This document shows positions 30,048-38,493 of a stretch of DNA of 64,000 nt, one piece after another. The notes beneath the pieces were generated by a model. It ran no database searches. It was not told where the DNA came from and worked only from the letters and a program-made list of their open reading frames with translations. Source of the DNA: Jeotgalibaca dankookensis (GTDB lineage Bacteria; Bacillota; Bacilli; Lactobacillales; Aerococcaceae). Made by a program: the position numbers and the translations under genes. The stretch's first letter is position 1, and the number at the start of each line of letters is the position of its first letter. The stretch covers positions 1,488,001-1,552,000 of the forward strand of contig NZ_CP019728.1 of the NCBI RefSeq assembly GCF_002005405.1. Direction: 5' to 3'.

Positions 30048-31310
30048 ATGAATATTATAGAAGAATTACAATGGCGCGGCGCCATTAACCAACAAACCGA
30101 TGAAGAAGGACTCCAACAGTTAGTAGAAGAAAAGAAAATTGGGTTATATTGTGGGATCGATGCGACTGGTTCAAGTATGCACATTGGGCACTTAATCCCT
30201 TTTATGATCTTGAAACGATTCCAATTGGCTGGTCATAAACCCGTTATTCTAATTGGTGGCGCAACCGGTTCAATCGGAGATCCAAGTGGTAAATCAGAAG
30301 AGCGCGTTTCGCAAACGGAAGAACAAGTTGCTTACAATGCTGAAAAAATTACAATCCAAATGCAAAAGCTATTCAAAGCAGGAGAATCAGATTCACAGAT
30401 CCGTCTTGTAAATAACCTTGACTGGACAAAGGACTTATCCTTACTTGACTTTTTACGTGACTTTGGTAAAAACTTCAATATCAACACAATGTTAGCAAAA
30501 GACATTGTTTCAAGTCGCTTAGAAACAGGCATTTCTTTTACTGAGTTTTCTTATCAAATTTTGCAGTCTATGGATTATTTGCACCTCTATAATCATTATG
30601 ATATACAACTACAAGTGGGTGGCGCTGATCAGTGGGGAAATATTACAGCTGGTTTAGAGCTTATTCGTAAAAAGGTCGGTCCAGAAGCTAAAGCCTTTGG
30701 TTTAACCATACCTTTGATGCTTAAAGCTGACGGAACTAAATTTGGTAAAACCGCGGGTGGTGCAATCTGGTTAGATCCAGAAATGACTACACCGTATGAA
30801 TTTTATCAGTTCTGGGTTAACCAAGATGACCGTGATATTGTTAAATACTTAAAATACTTTACCTTCTTATCTAAAGAAGAAATAGATCTTTTAGCGGAAA
30901 AAATCGAAACAGAACCTCATAAACGCGAAGCACAAAAAACATTAGCAGCTGAAATGACACGTTTTGTCCACGGACAGCAAGCCTTGGAAGATGCATTAAA
31001 AATCACGGAAGCACTCTTTACTGGTAACATAAAAGAATTAAATGCCAAGGAGATTGAACAAGGTTTCAAAAATATGCCGACATTTGAATCACACCTGACA
31101 GAGCAAAACTTAGTCACTTGGTTGGTTAATTTGGGCATTGAACCTTCACGTCGTCAAGCCCGTGAAGATATCACCAATGGTGCTATTACAATTAACGGCG
31201 ATAAAGTTACGGATACAAATTTTGTCATCACGGCAGAAAATTCATTCGAAAATCGCTTTATCATTGTACGACGTGGTAAGAAAAAATATTTCTTAATTAA
31301 ATTGGTATAA
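30048..31310 (+). CDS. tyrS: Tyrosyl-tRNA synthetase
   Basis: Class I synthetase of 420 residues. The HIGH motif is in GSSMHIGHLIPFMILKRF, tyrosine-binding residues lie in LQVGGADQWGNITAG, and the KMSKS equivalent is KFGKTAGGAIWLDPE. A C-terminal S4 RNA-binding domain (SRRQAREDITNGAITINGDKV) completes the protein. GGAG precedes the start. Expression is controlled by the T-box leader. The GNAT gene follows with no gap. Confidence 0.97.
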   Translation: MNIIEELQWRGAINQQTDEEGLQQLVEEKKIGLYCGIDATGSSMHIGHLIPFMILKRFQLAGHKPVILIGGATGSIGDPSGKSEERVSQTEEQVAYNAEKITIQMQKLFKAGESDSQIRLVNNLDWTKDLSLLDFLRDFGKNFNINTMLAKDIVSSRLETGISFTEFSYQILQSMDYLHLYNHYDIQLQVGGADQWGNITAGLELIRKKVGPEAKAFGLTIPLMLKADGTKFGKTAGGAIWLDPEMTTPYEFYQFWVNQDDRDIVKYLKYFTFLSKEEIDLLAEKIETEPHKREAQKTLAAEMTRFVHGQQALEDALKITEALFTGNIKELNAKEIEQGFKNMPTFESHLTEQNLVTWLVNLGIEPSRRQAREDITNGAITINGDKVTDTNFVITAENSFENRFIIVRRGKKKYFLIKLV

Positions 31311-31802
31311 ATGATGCTAACACTTATTTCAGCTAGAAATAATACGCAAGCAGAGACAGTCGCCAATATGGCTACCACAATTTGGCGAGAACATTACCGC
31401 CCTATTATCGGTGACCAGCAAGTCGCTTACATGTTAGCAACAATTCAATCAAAAGAAAGGATTCTAGAAGATTTCGTGAACGTTGATTACTATATTATTC
31501 AGTTGGAACACAAAGCCATTGGGTACCTAGCCCTTGAAACAAAAAGAGAATCCTTTTTTTTGAGTAAAATTTACTTATACAAAGAGGTTCGTGGTCGAGG
31601 CTATGGTCACTCTATTATCAGCTACTTAAAGAACAAAACACGTTTAGAAGGAAAAAAATATTTGGAACTAACTGTTAATAAGTATAATCCCTCGGCTATT
31701 TTATTTTACGAAAAAATCGGTTTTCAACGTGTCGATGCGATTATTTCTGATATAGGAAAAGGATTTTTTATGGATGATTACGTTTATCGTTTGTATGTAT
31801 AA
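31311..31802 (+). CDS. GNAT-family N-acetyltransferase
   Basis: Cytoplasmic acetyl-CoA-dependent acyltransferase of unknown substrate, 163 residues. The acetyl-CoA-binding motif A is seen in LYKEVRGRGYGHSIISYL (about residues 86-103) and the motif B region in ELTVNKYNPSAILFYEKIGF. The ATG directly follows the tyrS stop and has no clear ribosome binding site, so translation probably depends on coupling to tyrS. It shares the T-box-controlled transcript and ends at a strong terminator. Confidence 0.82.
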   Translation: MMLTLISARNNTQAETVANMATTIWREHYRPIIGDQQVAYMLATIQSKERILEDFVNVDYYIIQLEHKAIGYLALETKRESFFLSKIYLYKEVRGRGYGHSIISYLKNKTRLEGKKYLELTVNKYNPSAILFYEKIGFQRVDAIISDIGKGFFMDDYVYRLYV

Positions 31803-31836
31803 AAAAATGGATGCTCAGTGAGCATCCATTTTTTTC
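31801..31836. terminator. Bidirectional terminator after the GNAT gene
   Basis: AAAAAAATGGATGCTC and GAGCATCCATTTTTTT form a near-perfect stem around AGT. It also covers the last codons of the convergent membrane protein gene. Confidence 0.92.
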
Positions 31837-32192
31837 TTTATACTTCTTCTTTTATATTTAATCATGACATTGATTGCTATAAGTAAGCCACCTACCAAGA
31901 GCATGATCCGAACACTCATAACTTGTAACCATTTTAAGAGGAGTAAACCAAAACCATAAATAACAATTGTCATAATATCTAGCTTTTCTTCCCAGTCATC
32001 CAGCTGGTTTTCACTTTTAGAAAATTTGGTCAATAGCCAATGAATCAGATAAAGTCCTAAAGCAGCTAGAAAAACAAAGATAATATTTTCATAGTCATTT
32101 AGTAACATACCGTATTTACGTTTTAATAAGACAATAGCAACAATATAAAGAGCTTGAAAAATATTTTCCTTTTCTCTTAAACTCGTCTTCAT
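31815..32192 (-). CDS. Small membrane protein of unknown function
   Basis: The 125-residue product is not recognised as a named family. It has about four hydrophobic segments (residues 14-24, 36-54, 72-86, 92-108), a polar loop DDWEEKLD and a basic tail (KYKRRSIKKKMDAH) encoded within the terminator hairpin. It starts five bases after the stop of the DsbA-family gene and is probably co-transcribed with it. No function is proposed. Confidence 0.65.
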   Translation of the reverse strand: MKTSLREKENIFQALYIVAIVLLKRKYGMLLNDYENIIFVFLAALGLYLIHWLLTKFSKSENQLDDWEEKLDIMTIVIYGFGLLLLKWLQVMSVRIMLLVGGLLIAINVMIKYKRRSIKKKMDAH

Positions 32193-32197
32193 CCCAC

Positions 32198-33028
32198 TTA
32201 AACCGCCTTGTAATAAGTTTGACCGAGTATCTGACCCGTTTCAACACTATCATGCCCCATAGTTAAATGAACAAAACCTTCAACTTCTGTTTCTGATAAG
32301 TTATAAAGCACTTCAATTTCACGACTCATTAAAAGCGGCGTTGTTTTCATCACAATATCTAAACTCGGAACCGGCATGGGCTTCAAGGTTTCAACTCTAA
32401 GTATCTGTTTTAAAGCAGCCACCAATCCTTCATAAGGTTGTGCACCGACAATTTTTACGCCTTGATTCGCTTCATTCACGAAAACCACAGTAGGAAATCC
32501 TGTTGCTGAAAGCGCACTAGCTAAACTTAAATCACTGCTTAATAAGCTGCGGCCTTCAAATGATTCTGCTGCACTTAATACTGCTCGGGAATCAAAACCT
32601 AAATCTTCTAATAAGATAGCCAAGACCGAACTTTTTGAAATGTCTTGATTGTGAAGCATGACTCTTTCGCGCAACTTACGTAAGAATAAGTCTGCTTTGT
32701 CTGGAAAATCTCGACGAATAATTTGATAGACTTGCGAACTTGGATAGGAAGAAGCAATGGGTTCATCTAGCCAGACGCGACCATCGATTGGCATCCGTGT
32801 AAAATCTCCAACTTCACGCCAATGTTCTGCCACGTCCACGGCCGTTTGAATACCATTAGCTCCATCACCATTATAAGTTTCCCAGTTTTCAATCATGCCA
32901 CCCATAACGGTTAAATCATGATCAATATAGTCGGCATACTCATATCTAAATTTTCTCAGGGTTGGCTCAAAGGCCCAGCAAAAAGAGCAGAGTGGATCTG
33001 TTACATAGTAGAGATTTATTTTACTCAT
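32198..33028 (-). CDS. DsbA-family protein, SpxH (YjbH)/FrnE-like
   Basis: Thioredoxin-fold protein of 276 residues. The N-terminal CxxC motif lies in VTDPLCSFCWAFEPTLRKF, and a cis-Pro loop (SATGFPTVVFVNE) is near residue 190, as in FrnE and the ClpXP adaptor SpxH/YjbH, which presents the stress regulator Spx for degradation. Which of these roles applies cannot be decided by eye. The ATG at 33028 overlaps the stop of the upstream mini-gene (ATGAGTAA), so the two are coupled. A GTG three codons earlier is less likely. Confidence 0.8.
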   Translation of the reverse strand: MSKINLYYVTDPLCSFCWAFEPTLRKFRYEYADYIDHDLTVMGGMIENWETYNGDGANGIQTAVDVAEHWREVGDFTRMPIDGRVWLDEPIASSYPSSQVYQIIRRDFPDKADLFLRKLRERVMLHNQDISKSSVLAILLEDLGFDSRAVLSAAESFEGRSLLSSDLSLASALSATGFPTVVFVNEANQGVKIVGAQPYEGLVAALKQILRVETLKPMPVPSLDIVMKTTPLLMSREIEVLYNLSETEVEGFVHLTMGHDSVETGQILGQTYYKAV

Positions 33029-33173
33029 CCTCATCACTCTTTTCTACAGCTTTTTTCTCATCCCTATTGTTGGTTTCAGGCAACACACATAGACCCGTTT
33101 TCGGATCACAGACAAGCGATTCCGTTGCATTGCTTGTTTCAACTTCAATAAATGTAAACAAGGATTTCTCCAT
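33021..33173 (-). CDS. 50-residue mini-protein with a CX6C motif
   Basis: A short frame with an excellent ribosome binding site (GGAGG eight bases upstream). The product begins MEKSLFTFIEVETSNATES, has two cysteines in VCDPKTGLCVLPE (CX6C) and ends in a charged tail rich in Lys, Glu and Asp. Its stop overlaps the start of the DsbA-family gene by eight bases. I do not recognise the family with certainty. The paired cysteines next to a thiol-disulfide-type protein suggest a redox partner, substrate or metal-binding peptide, which is inference. Confidence 0.7.
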   Translation of the reverse strand: MEKSLFTFIEVETSNATESLVCDPKTGLCVLPETNNRDEKKAVEKSDEDE

Positions 33174-33191
33174 CTTTTTCTTCCTCCTTTT

Positions 33192-33380
33192 CTAAGACTG
33201 ACGATCCCATTGATTACGGCTCCACATTCGGCCGTCTATTTCACCTTGTGTCATCTCAATTCTTCTATATTGTTCGTTTATTAAATCCACAAACGCTTGA
33301 TACAGTGCTATTTGTCTATAATCCTGGCTTTCTTCTGCTAATTTGTTTATTTGTTCAAGCATCCAGTCTTTTTGTTCCAT
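33192..33380 (-). CDS. Small helical hypothetical protein
   Basis: A 62-residue acidic protein predicted to be largely helical (MEQKDWMLEQINKLAEESQD onward), with no membrane segment or recognised domain. Two ATGs are adjacent; the second (33380) lies six bases from AAGGAG. The frame begins right after the oxidoreductase stop codon and is followed 18 bases later by the mini-protein gene, so this is the second gene of an operon: oxidoreductase, this gene, CX6C mini-protein, DsbA-family protein, membrane protein. Confidence 0.6.
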   Translation of the reverse strand: MEQKDWMLEQINKLAEESQDYRQIALYQAFVDLINEQYRRIEMTQGEIDGRMWSRNQWDRQS

Positions 33381-33383
33381 CAT

Positions 33384-34076
33384 TTACTCCTTCATTTCTT
33401 CAAGCGTCCAGTTTAAATCATCCAACTGCTCCCTATTTTCTTCCATTTGAGCAATTAACAAATCCACTAAATGTTGGTTTTCAGTTGAAAAGCCCTCTTT
33501 ACCAAGTCCATTTAACTCTTGCTTAAACCATTCTTCTTTTTCTTTTAAAGAAGGTAGTTTTACATTCGTCACGACCTGTCGATAGTCAATAAGCAACGCT
33601 TTTTTTTCTGTCTCACTCATGTAATCAAAACGTGCAATGACTAAGGGTGGTAAATAAGTCATGTGGCATTTCTGTATCGTTGCTTGAAAAGGTCGGAGTA
33701 ATTCAGGGATAGTGAACTGTTCGCTGGCACCGGGCTGGTAGGCATTGATGTTTACTCCAGTTGTAACAACTAATTGACATTCCTTATTTTTTAAAAACTG
33801 TCCTTTCTTCCCATGGGCAAATCCTTCTATCAAGACTAAATCTTGCCACTTCTTAAATAGAGAGGGTGAACTATACCAATAAAAAGGGAATTGAAAAATA
33901 ATACGATCGTGCTCTCGTAGGAGAGCTTGCTCATTTTCCACATTAATAATTTCATCTGGGTAAATAGCTTCTAAATGGTGCCACGTTACATTTTCTTCTG
34001 GTAAGCTTTCTTTTAAAAATTGTTGTGTATGTGATTCTGTTAGTTCAGGATGAGAGATAATGATCAATGTTTTCAT
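33384..34076 (-). CDS. Flavodoxin-fold NAD(P)H oxidoreductase
   Basis: Flavodoxin_2-type protein related to quinone or KefF-like reductases, 230 residues. The N-terminal strand and phosphate loop are seen in TLIIISHPELTESHTQQFL. IIFQFPFYWYSSPSLFKKW is the conserved FMN-binding and dimer region, and LVVTTGVNINAYQPGA matches the family TTGG-like block. The usual length is 180-200 residues; the last 50 here are an acidic helical extension. It is first of a five-gene minus-strand cluster that includes a DsbA-family protein, hinting at a redox or thiol-stress theme. Confidence 0.8.
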   Translation of the reverse strand: MKTLIIISHPELTESHTQQFLKESLPEENVTWHHLEAIYPDEIINVENEQALLREHDRIIFQFPFYWYSSPSLFKKWQDLVLIEGFAHGKKGQFLKNKECQLVVTTGVNINAYQPGASEQFTIPELLRPFQATIQKCHMTYLPPLVIARFDYMSETEKKALLIDYRQVVTNVKLPSLKEKEEWFKQELNGLGKEGFSTENQHLVDLLIAQMEENREQLDDLNWTLEEMKE

Positions 34077-34109
34077 ATATAACGTTACCCCTTATTTCAT
34101 TGTCTATGA

Positions 34110-34138
34110 ATCTTATCAACAGTATATCGAAAATTCAA
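34110..34138 (-). promoter_or_regulatory. Promoter of the oxidoreductase cluster
   Basis: On the minus strand TTGAAT, a 17-base spacer and TAAGAT, about 35 bases upstream of the start. Confidence 0.6.
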
Positions 34139-34161
34139 TCATTCTGCTTATATAAAGATAA

Positions 34162-34188
34162 ACAGGCTAAGGTTACACCTCAGCCTGC
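34162..34188 (-). terminator. Weak hairpin after the aldolase gene
   Basis: AGGCTaAGG and CCTcAGCCT pair around a short loop with no long T-run. It is probably a weak terminator between the aldolase gene and the next promoter. Confidence 0.4.
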
Positions 34189-34205
34189 TATCTTCTAAAT
34201 GAAAT

Positions 34206-34853
34206 CTAATTAGTCCGTATACTGGTTAGTTTATCGGCAAATTCTTTAGCAGAGGCTGTCACTGCGCCGTAACCACCGTCTTTTAAATTTTTTGTTAAGG
34301 CGCTCCCAACACCAACTGACCACGCACCACTCGCAATCCATTGGTCCATATTATCTAAAGAAACACCACCTGAAGGCATCGCTTCCACCCAAGGGATCGG
34401 TCCGTGCAAATCTTTAATAAATCCGGGTCCCAATAAGCCTCCTGGAAATAGCTTTACAACTTCACAACCAGCTTCTAGAGCTTGTGATACTTCTGTAATC
34501 GTGCCACAACCTGGTAAGTAAGGGATGGTATAAATATTACAAATTCTAGCAATTTTTTTGTTAAACGAAGGGCTCACAACAAATTTAGAACCATTTAAAA
34601 TAGCAATGCGAGCTGCTACTTCATCTAGAACAGTTCCGGCTCCTACAACCATATCTGTGTCTGCAAATTCATCGGCAAGCTGGCGCATAACTTTTTCTGC
34701 ATTCGGGGTTGAAAAAGTTACTTCAATATTTTTAATTCCACCTTCAAACACAGCTTTGGATACTTCATATCCTTCTGCCTGTGTAGAACCACGCACAACT
34801 GCAAATAAAAAGTTTTTTTCTAACTGACTTAGTATGTCTCTTTTCATACTCAT
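34206..34853 (-). CDS. eda: KDPG/KHG aldolase
   Basis: Class I aldolase that splits 2-keto-3-deoxy-6-phosphogluconate to pyruvate and glyceraldehyde 3-phosphate, or acts on 4-hydroxy-2-oxoglutarate. The 215-residue TIM barrel shows IKNIEVTFSTPNAE (catalytic Glu), VVGAGTVLDEVAAR, KFVVSPSFNKKIAR, YLPGCGTITEVSQALEAG and the Schiff-base Lys in CEVVKLFPGG. GGGAGG precedes the start. It is a stand-alone gene with its own promoter. No KDG kinase is adjacent; UxuA, which makes KDG, is encoded about 15 kb away. Confidence 0.92.
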   Translation of the reverse strand: MSMKRDILSQLEKNFLFAVVRGSTQAEGYEVSKAVFEGGIKNIEVTFSTPNAEKVMRQLADEFADTDMVVGAGTVLDEVAARIAILNGSKFVVSPSFNKKIARICNIYTIPYLPGCGTITEVSQALEAGCEVVKLFPGGLLGPGFIKDLHGPIPWVEAMPSGGVSLDNMDQWIASGAWSVGVGSALTKNLKDGGYGAVTASAKEFADKLTSIRTN

Positions 34854-34896
34854 TTAACTTCCTCCCTTTCAAATCGCTCGTTCACGTTATAAGTTG

Positions 34897-34925
34897 ATTG
34901 TATTTTTTCAAAGTTACTTTGTCAA
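34897..34925 (-). promoter_or_regulatory. Promoter of the aldolase gene
   Basis: On the minus strand TTGACA, a 17-base spacer and TACAAT: consensus -35 and five of six at -10, about 45 bases before the start. Confidence 0.8.
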
Positions 34926-34960
34926 TTGTAGGCTAATCAAAGGTTAAACTCCAAAAGCCT

Positions 34961-36718
34961 TTATAAACTCGTTTGGTTCGCTTTCTTTTGCATATGATAC
35001 ATTTGTGCATAGCTTCCATTTTTTGCTAATAACTCACTATGGTTTCCTTGCTCAACAATTTGACCGTTTGCTAAGACTAAAATCTGTTCGGCATGTTGAA
35101 TGGTAGAAAGACGATGAGCAATAATAAACGTCGTACGTCCCTCTTTAAGGACAGCCATCGCATGTTGAATGATTTCTTCAGTCTCAGTATCTATTGAAGA
35201 TGTCGCTTCATCTAATATTAATATTTTTGGATCGAAGGCTAAGGCGCGAGCAAAGGATATTAATTGCCGTTGGCCTGAACTCAAGGTAGCACCCTTTTCA
35301 ACAACTGGTTCTTGAATGCCTAGTTGAAAGTGCGTTAACATATCACCTCCGCCAACTGCTCGTAGTGCTTCTTCTGCTTTCTCACGGCTAATTTGCGGAT
35401 CATTTAAAGTAATATTTGACTCAATTGTTCCAGTAAACAAGAATGGATCTTGTAAGACAATCCCCATCGCTTGTCGAACACTTTTTCTGGAATACTTTGT
35501 CGTAACGTGACCATCGATTTTTATATGCCCTTTTTGCGGGTCATAAAAGCGAAATAATACGTTCATAACCGAACTTTTTCCAGAACCCGTATGCCCGACT
35601 AGAGCAAGGGTTTCACCAGGTTTAGCTGTGAAGTTGATATCTTTTAACACTGGTGTTTCATCATTGTAAGCAAAATCGACGTGATCAAAGGTCACTTCTC
35701 CTTTATCAATAGGCAGGCGTGCCACTTCGTCTTTTTCACCCGGCCGGTCGATTAACTCAAAAACCCGCTCGCCTGCAGCAATTGCTTGTTGCACAAAAGC
35801 CATTTGCTGGATAATACCTTGGATTGGATCAAAGAGGCGCGTAATATAATCTACAAACACATATAAGGTACCAATGGATATACCTAAGAAACCATTTATA
35901 TATTGGGTTGAAAAGTAAACCATCATAAATAAAAGTGCAAAGTGACGTAAAAGCCCTCCTAAACTAAACTGTGCAGCCGAATCAAGAATGACATATTTAC
36001 GTTCGGTTTTAAACCACTCATCGTTGATGGTTGTAAATTCTTTTTCAATTTTTTCTTCTTGCTGAAAAGCCTGGACAATCGTCATCCCTTGGACTGATTC
36101 ATTTATTTTTCCGTTAATATCGCTGTTAAGTTCTCGCTCTTTGCGACTTAAGGCACTCGCATATTTACTGTAATATTTGTACCAAATAAATATAATCGGT
36201 AAAAGTATCAATAAGCTTATCCCTAATCCTGTATGCAATCGGGAAATCGCAATATAAGTCCCTATTACATAAAGAGCATTCAACATGACGGTCCCAATGG
36301 TCGCCACATAAAATTGTTGTCTGAGCACTTCCGTGTCATTTGTGATTCTTGAAACCACTTTTCCAGCAGGTAGATTATCAAAATAACGAATCGGCAAGCC
36401 TTGCAAATGGTGGTAAGCTTGATCACGAATGACTTTAACAATTCCATTAGCAGACTGGGTCAGTATGAGGGCACTGATATAGCGCAAGAGAGCCGTTGCC
36501 AACATTAAGAGGGTGTATGTGATTAACAAACGAATAAGGACTTCTGTAAATAGCTCGCCTTGTTGTGCAGCTGGAGTAATAACATCATCAATAACCCGTT
36601 GGGCAATTAACGGTGCTGATAAATCAGCAATCACGGCTGTAATTAATAAGGTAAATCCAAGCATAAATTTATATTTAGCATATTTCATATAGGATAAAAG
36701 ACGTTTGACCGTTTTCAT
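34961..36718 (-). CDS. Multidrug-type ABC exporter half-transporter, canonical NBD
   Basis: Type IV ABC exporter subunit of 585 residues with six membrane helices (about 20-310) and an ATPase domain. Walker A is GHTGSGKSSVMNVLFRFYD, the signature is LSSGQRQLISFARAL and Walker B with catalytic Glu is ILILDEATSSID. It overlaps the upstream half-transporter by four bases, and the two should form a heterodimer of the YheI/YheH, LmrCD or BmrCD kind, which extrude drugs or lipid-like molecules. The true substrate is unknown. Confidence 0.9.
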   Translation of the reverse strand: MKTVKRLLSYMKYAKYKFMLGFTLLITAVIADLSAPLIAQRVIDDVITPAAQQGELFTEVLIRLLITYTLLMLATALLRYISALILTQSANGIVKVIRDQAYHHLQGLPIRYFDNLPAGKVVSRITNDTEVLRQQFYVATIGTVMLNALYVIGTYIAISRLHTGLGISLLILLPIIFIWYKYYSKYASALSRKERELNSDINGKINESVQGMTIVQAFQQEEKIEKEFTTINDEWFKTERKYVILDSAAQFSLGGLLRHFALLFMMVYFSTQYINGFLGISIGTLYVFVDYITRLFDPIQGIIQQMAFVQQAIAAGERVFELIDRPGEKDEVARLPIDKGEVTFDHVDFAYNDETPVLKDINFTAKPGETLALVGHTGSGKSSVMNVLFRFYDPQKGHIKIDGHVTTKYSRKSVRQAMGIVLQDPFLFTGTIESNITLNDPQISREKAEEALRAVGGGDMLTHFQLGIQEPVVEKGATLSSGQRQLISFARALAFDPKILILDEATSSIDTETEEIIQHAMAVLKEGRTTFIIAHRLSTIQHAEQILVLANGQIVEQGNHSELLAKNGSYAQMYHMQKKANQTSL

Positions 36719-38466
36719 TCTTCGTCACCTTCTTTCAATTCTTGACGAAGATACTGGGTATAATACCACCCTTTTTTTTCCAATAGTTCTAAATGGGTTC
36801 CTCGCTCAATAATGCGACCGTCTTCTAACACGATAATTTCATCTGCTCTCCTGACCGCTGATAAGCGGTGTGTTGAAATAATAGTTGTTTTACCAGCTCG
36901 TTCATTTTGAATATTAGCAATTATTTTTTGTTCTGTTTTTGCATCTACTGCTGATAAGGAATCATCTAAAATTAAAATATCCGGATTTTTTATAAGTGCA
37001 CGAGCAATCGAAATCCGTTGTTTCTGTCCTCCAGAAATTGAAACACCTTTCTCTCCAATCACGGTGTCTAATCCTTGGTCCATTTTGGCTAAATCTTCTT
37101 CAAAGGAGGCAATTTTAACACTTTCCATAATTTCTTGATCACTCGCTCCCTCTTTCCCGAAAGCAATATTCTCGCGCACACTCCGTGAGAAAAGTATATG
37201 ATCTTGGGGAACGTAACCAATTAAACTCTGGAAATGAGTAGGTTGATAATTTAAAACCGAATCAGTTCCATATTTAAATTCGCCTTCTCCTAAAGGATAC
37301 TGGCGTAAAAATTGGCGAAGCAGTGTTGTTTTACCAGATCCTGTTTTACCAACTATCCCTAATGTTTTCCCCTTAGGAATAATAACTTCGATATTTTTTA
37401 AGTTATGATTGGTACTGGTTGGGTATTGAAAACTCAAATCATTTATGACAATATCTTTTTTAGAAGCAATAACTTTTGAACCTTTTTCTTCCATATCATC
37501 GCCTTGGTTAAGCACCTCTTCGACACGAATCATTGAGGCACTTCCTTGACGAAGCACATTGGTTAGCTCACCAATAGAAATAATTGGCCAAACAATCATC
37601 CCTAAATACATTTGGAAAGCAATCATATCCCCCACACTCAAGTTTTGTCTCGAAACAAGATAAGCACCGTAACCAAAACCGATCACATTGCTTAAAGTAA
37701 TAAATATTTTGACTAAAGGTGCAAACAAAGCGTTGGCTTTTGCTACTTGATTATTTTTTTTCAGCATACTTTCCGTCTGCTTTTGAAATTTTTCTAGGTA
37801 GACTGTTTCTTTCGCGTACGCTCGGATGAGTCGGGTGCCATCAACAACTTCTAAAACATCATTATTTAGCTCGGAGAATGATTTTTGAGCAATCGTATAG
37901 CGTTCTTCCACCATATTTCCTACTTTTCCAAATAAATACGCTAAGAAGATAAGCGGAAAAAGACTTAATAAAGTCATCGTCCACGAAACCGAAACCCCCA
38001 TCGTTGCAATAATCGTCGTTAAAAATAAAGTCGCATTCATTAAAACCATCATGCCATATCCAACCGTATCGGAAATGGCACGGACATCCTGGGTCGCACG
38101 CGCCATTAAATCGCCGACTCGAAACTTTTCATAAAAACTAGCACGCATCCGCAAAAAATGCTGCATCAGTGTTAAGCGCATATCCCGCTGGAGTTTAGCT
38201 GAACCTGTAAATAAATAATAAGACCAGATATATTCAAATAAATAAGCCGCTATTAAACTCAATAAAAAAGCACCTGTATATTTAAAAAGTAAAAGGCTCG
38301 TTAATTGTTTTTTAACAATGCTGTCAATCATGCGACCAATAATATAAGGAATGAGCACACTAAAAATATTACTTGCAATCATTGTAAAAAACGAAATTAT
38401 ATATCTTTTTTTATTTCTACTAAAAAACGTTTTTAATTTCAATATCACATTAAACATCTGACACAT
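36715..38466 (-). CDS. Multidrug-type ABC exporter half-transporter, degenerate NBD
   Basis: Partner of the downstream half-transporter, 583 residues, with six membrane helices and a C-terminal ATPase. Walker A is GIVGKTGSGKTTLLRQF and the signature is SISGGQKQRISIARAL. Walker B reads ILILDDSLSAVD, with Asp replacing the catalytic Glu. This is the pattern of heterodimeric exporters with one degenerate ATP site. Two starts are possible (38466 and 38457); the first has GAGG six bases upstream. Confidence 0.9.
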   Translation of the reverse strand: MCQMFNVILKLKTFFSRNKKRYIISFFTMIASNIFSVLIPYIIGRMIDSIVKKQLTSLLLFKYTGAFLLSLIAAYLFEYIWSYYLFTGSAKLQRDMRLTLMQHFLRMRASFYEKFRVGDLMARATQDVRAISDTVGYGMMVLMNATLFLTTIIATMGVSVSWTMTLLSLFPLIFLAYLFGKVGNMVEERYTIAQKSFSELNNDVLEVVDGTRLIRAYAKETVYLEKFQKQTESMLKKNNQVAKANALFAPLVKIFITLSNVIGFGYGAYLVSRQNLSVGDMIAFQMYLGMIVWPIISIGELTNVLRQGSASMIRVEEVLNQGDDMEEKGSKVIASKKDIVINDLSFQYPTSTNHNLKNIEVIIPKGKTLGIVGKTGSGKTTLLRQFLRQYPLGEGEFKYGTDSVLNYQPTHFQSLIGYVPQDHILFSRSVRENIAFGKEGASDQEIMESVKIASFEEDLAKMDQGLDTVIGEKGVSISGGQKQRISIARALIKNPDILILDDSLSAVDAKTEQKIIANIQNERAGKTTIISTHRLSAVRRADEIIVLEDGRIIERGTHLELLEKKGWYYTQYLRQELKEGDEE

Positions 38467-38493
38467 TCCTTACCTCAAATTTTATCTTATTTT

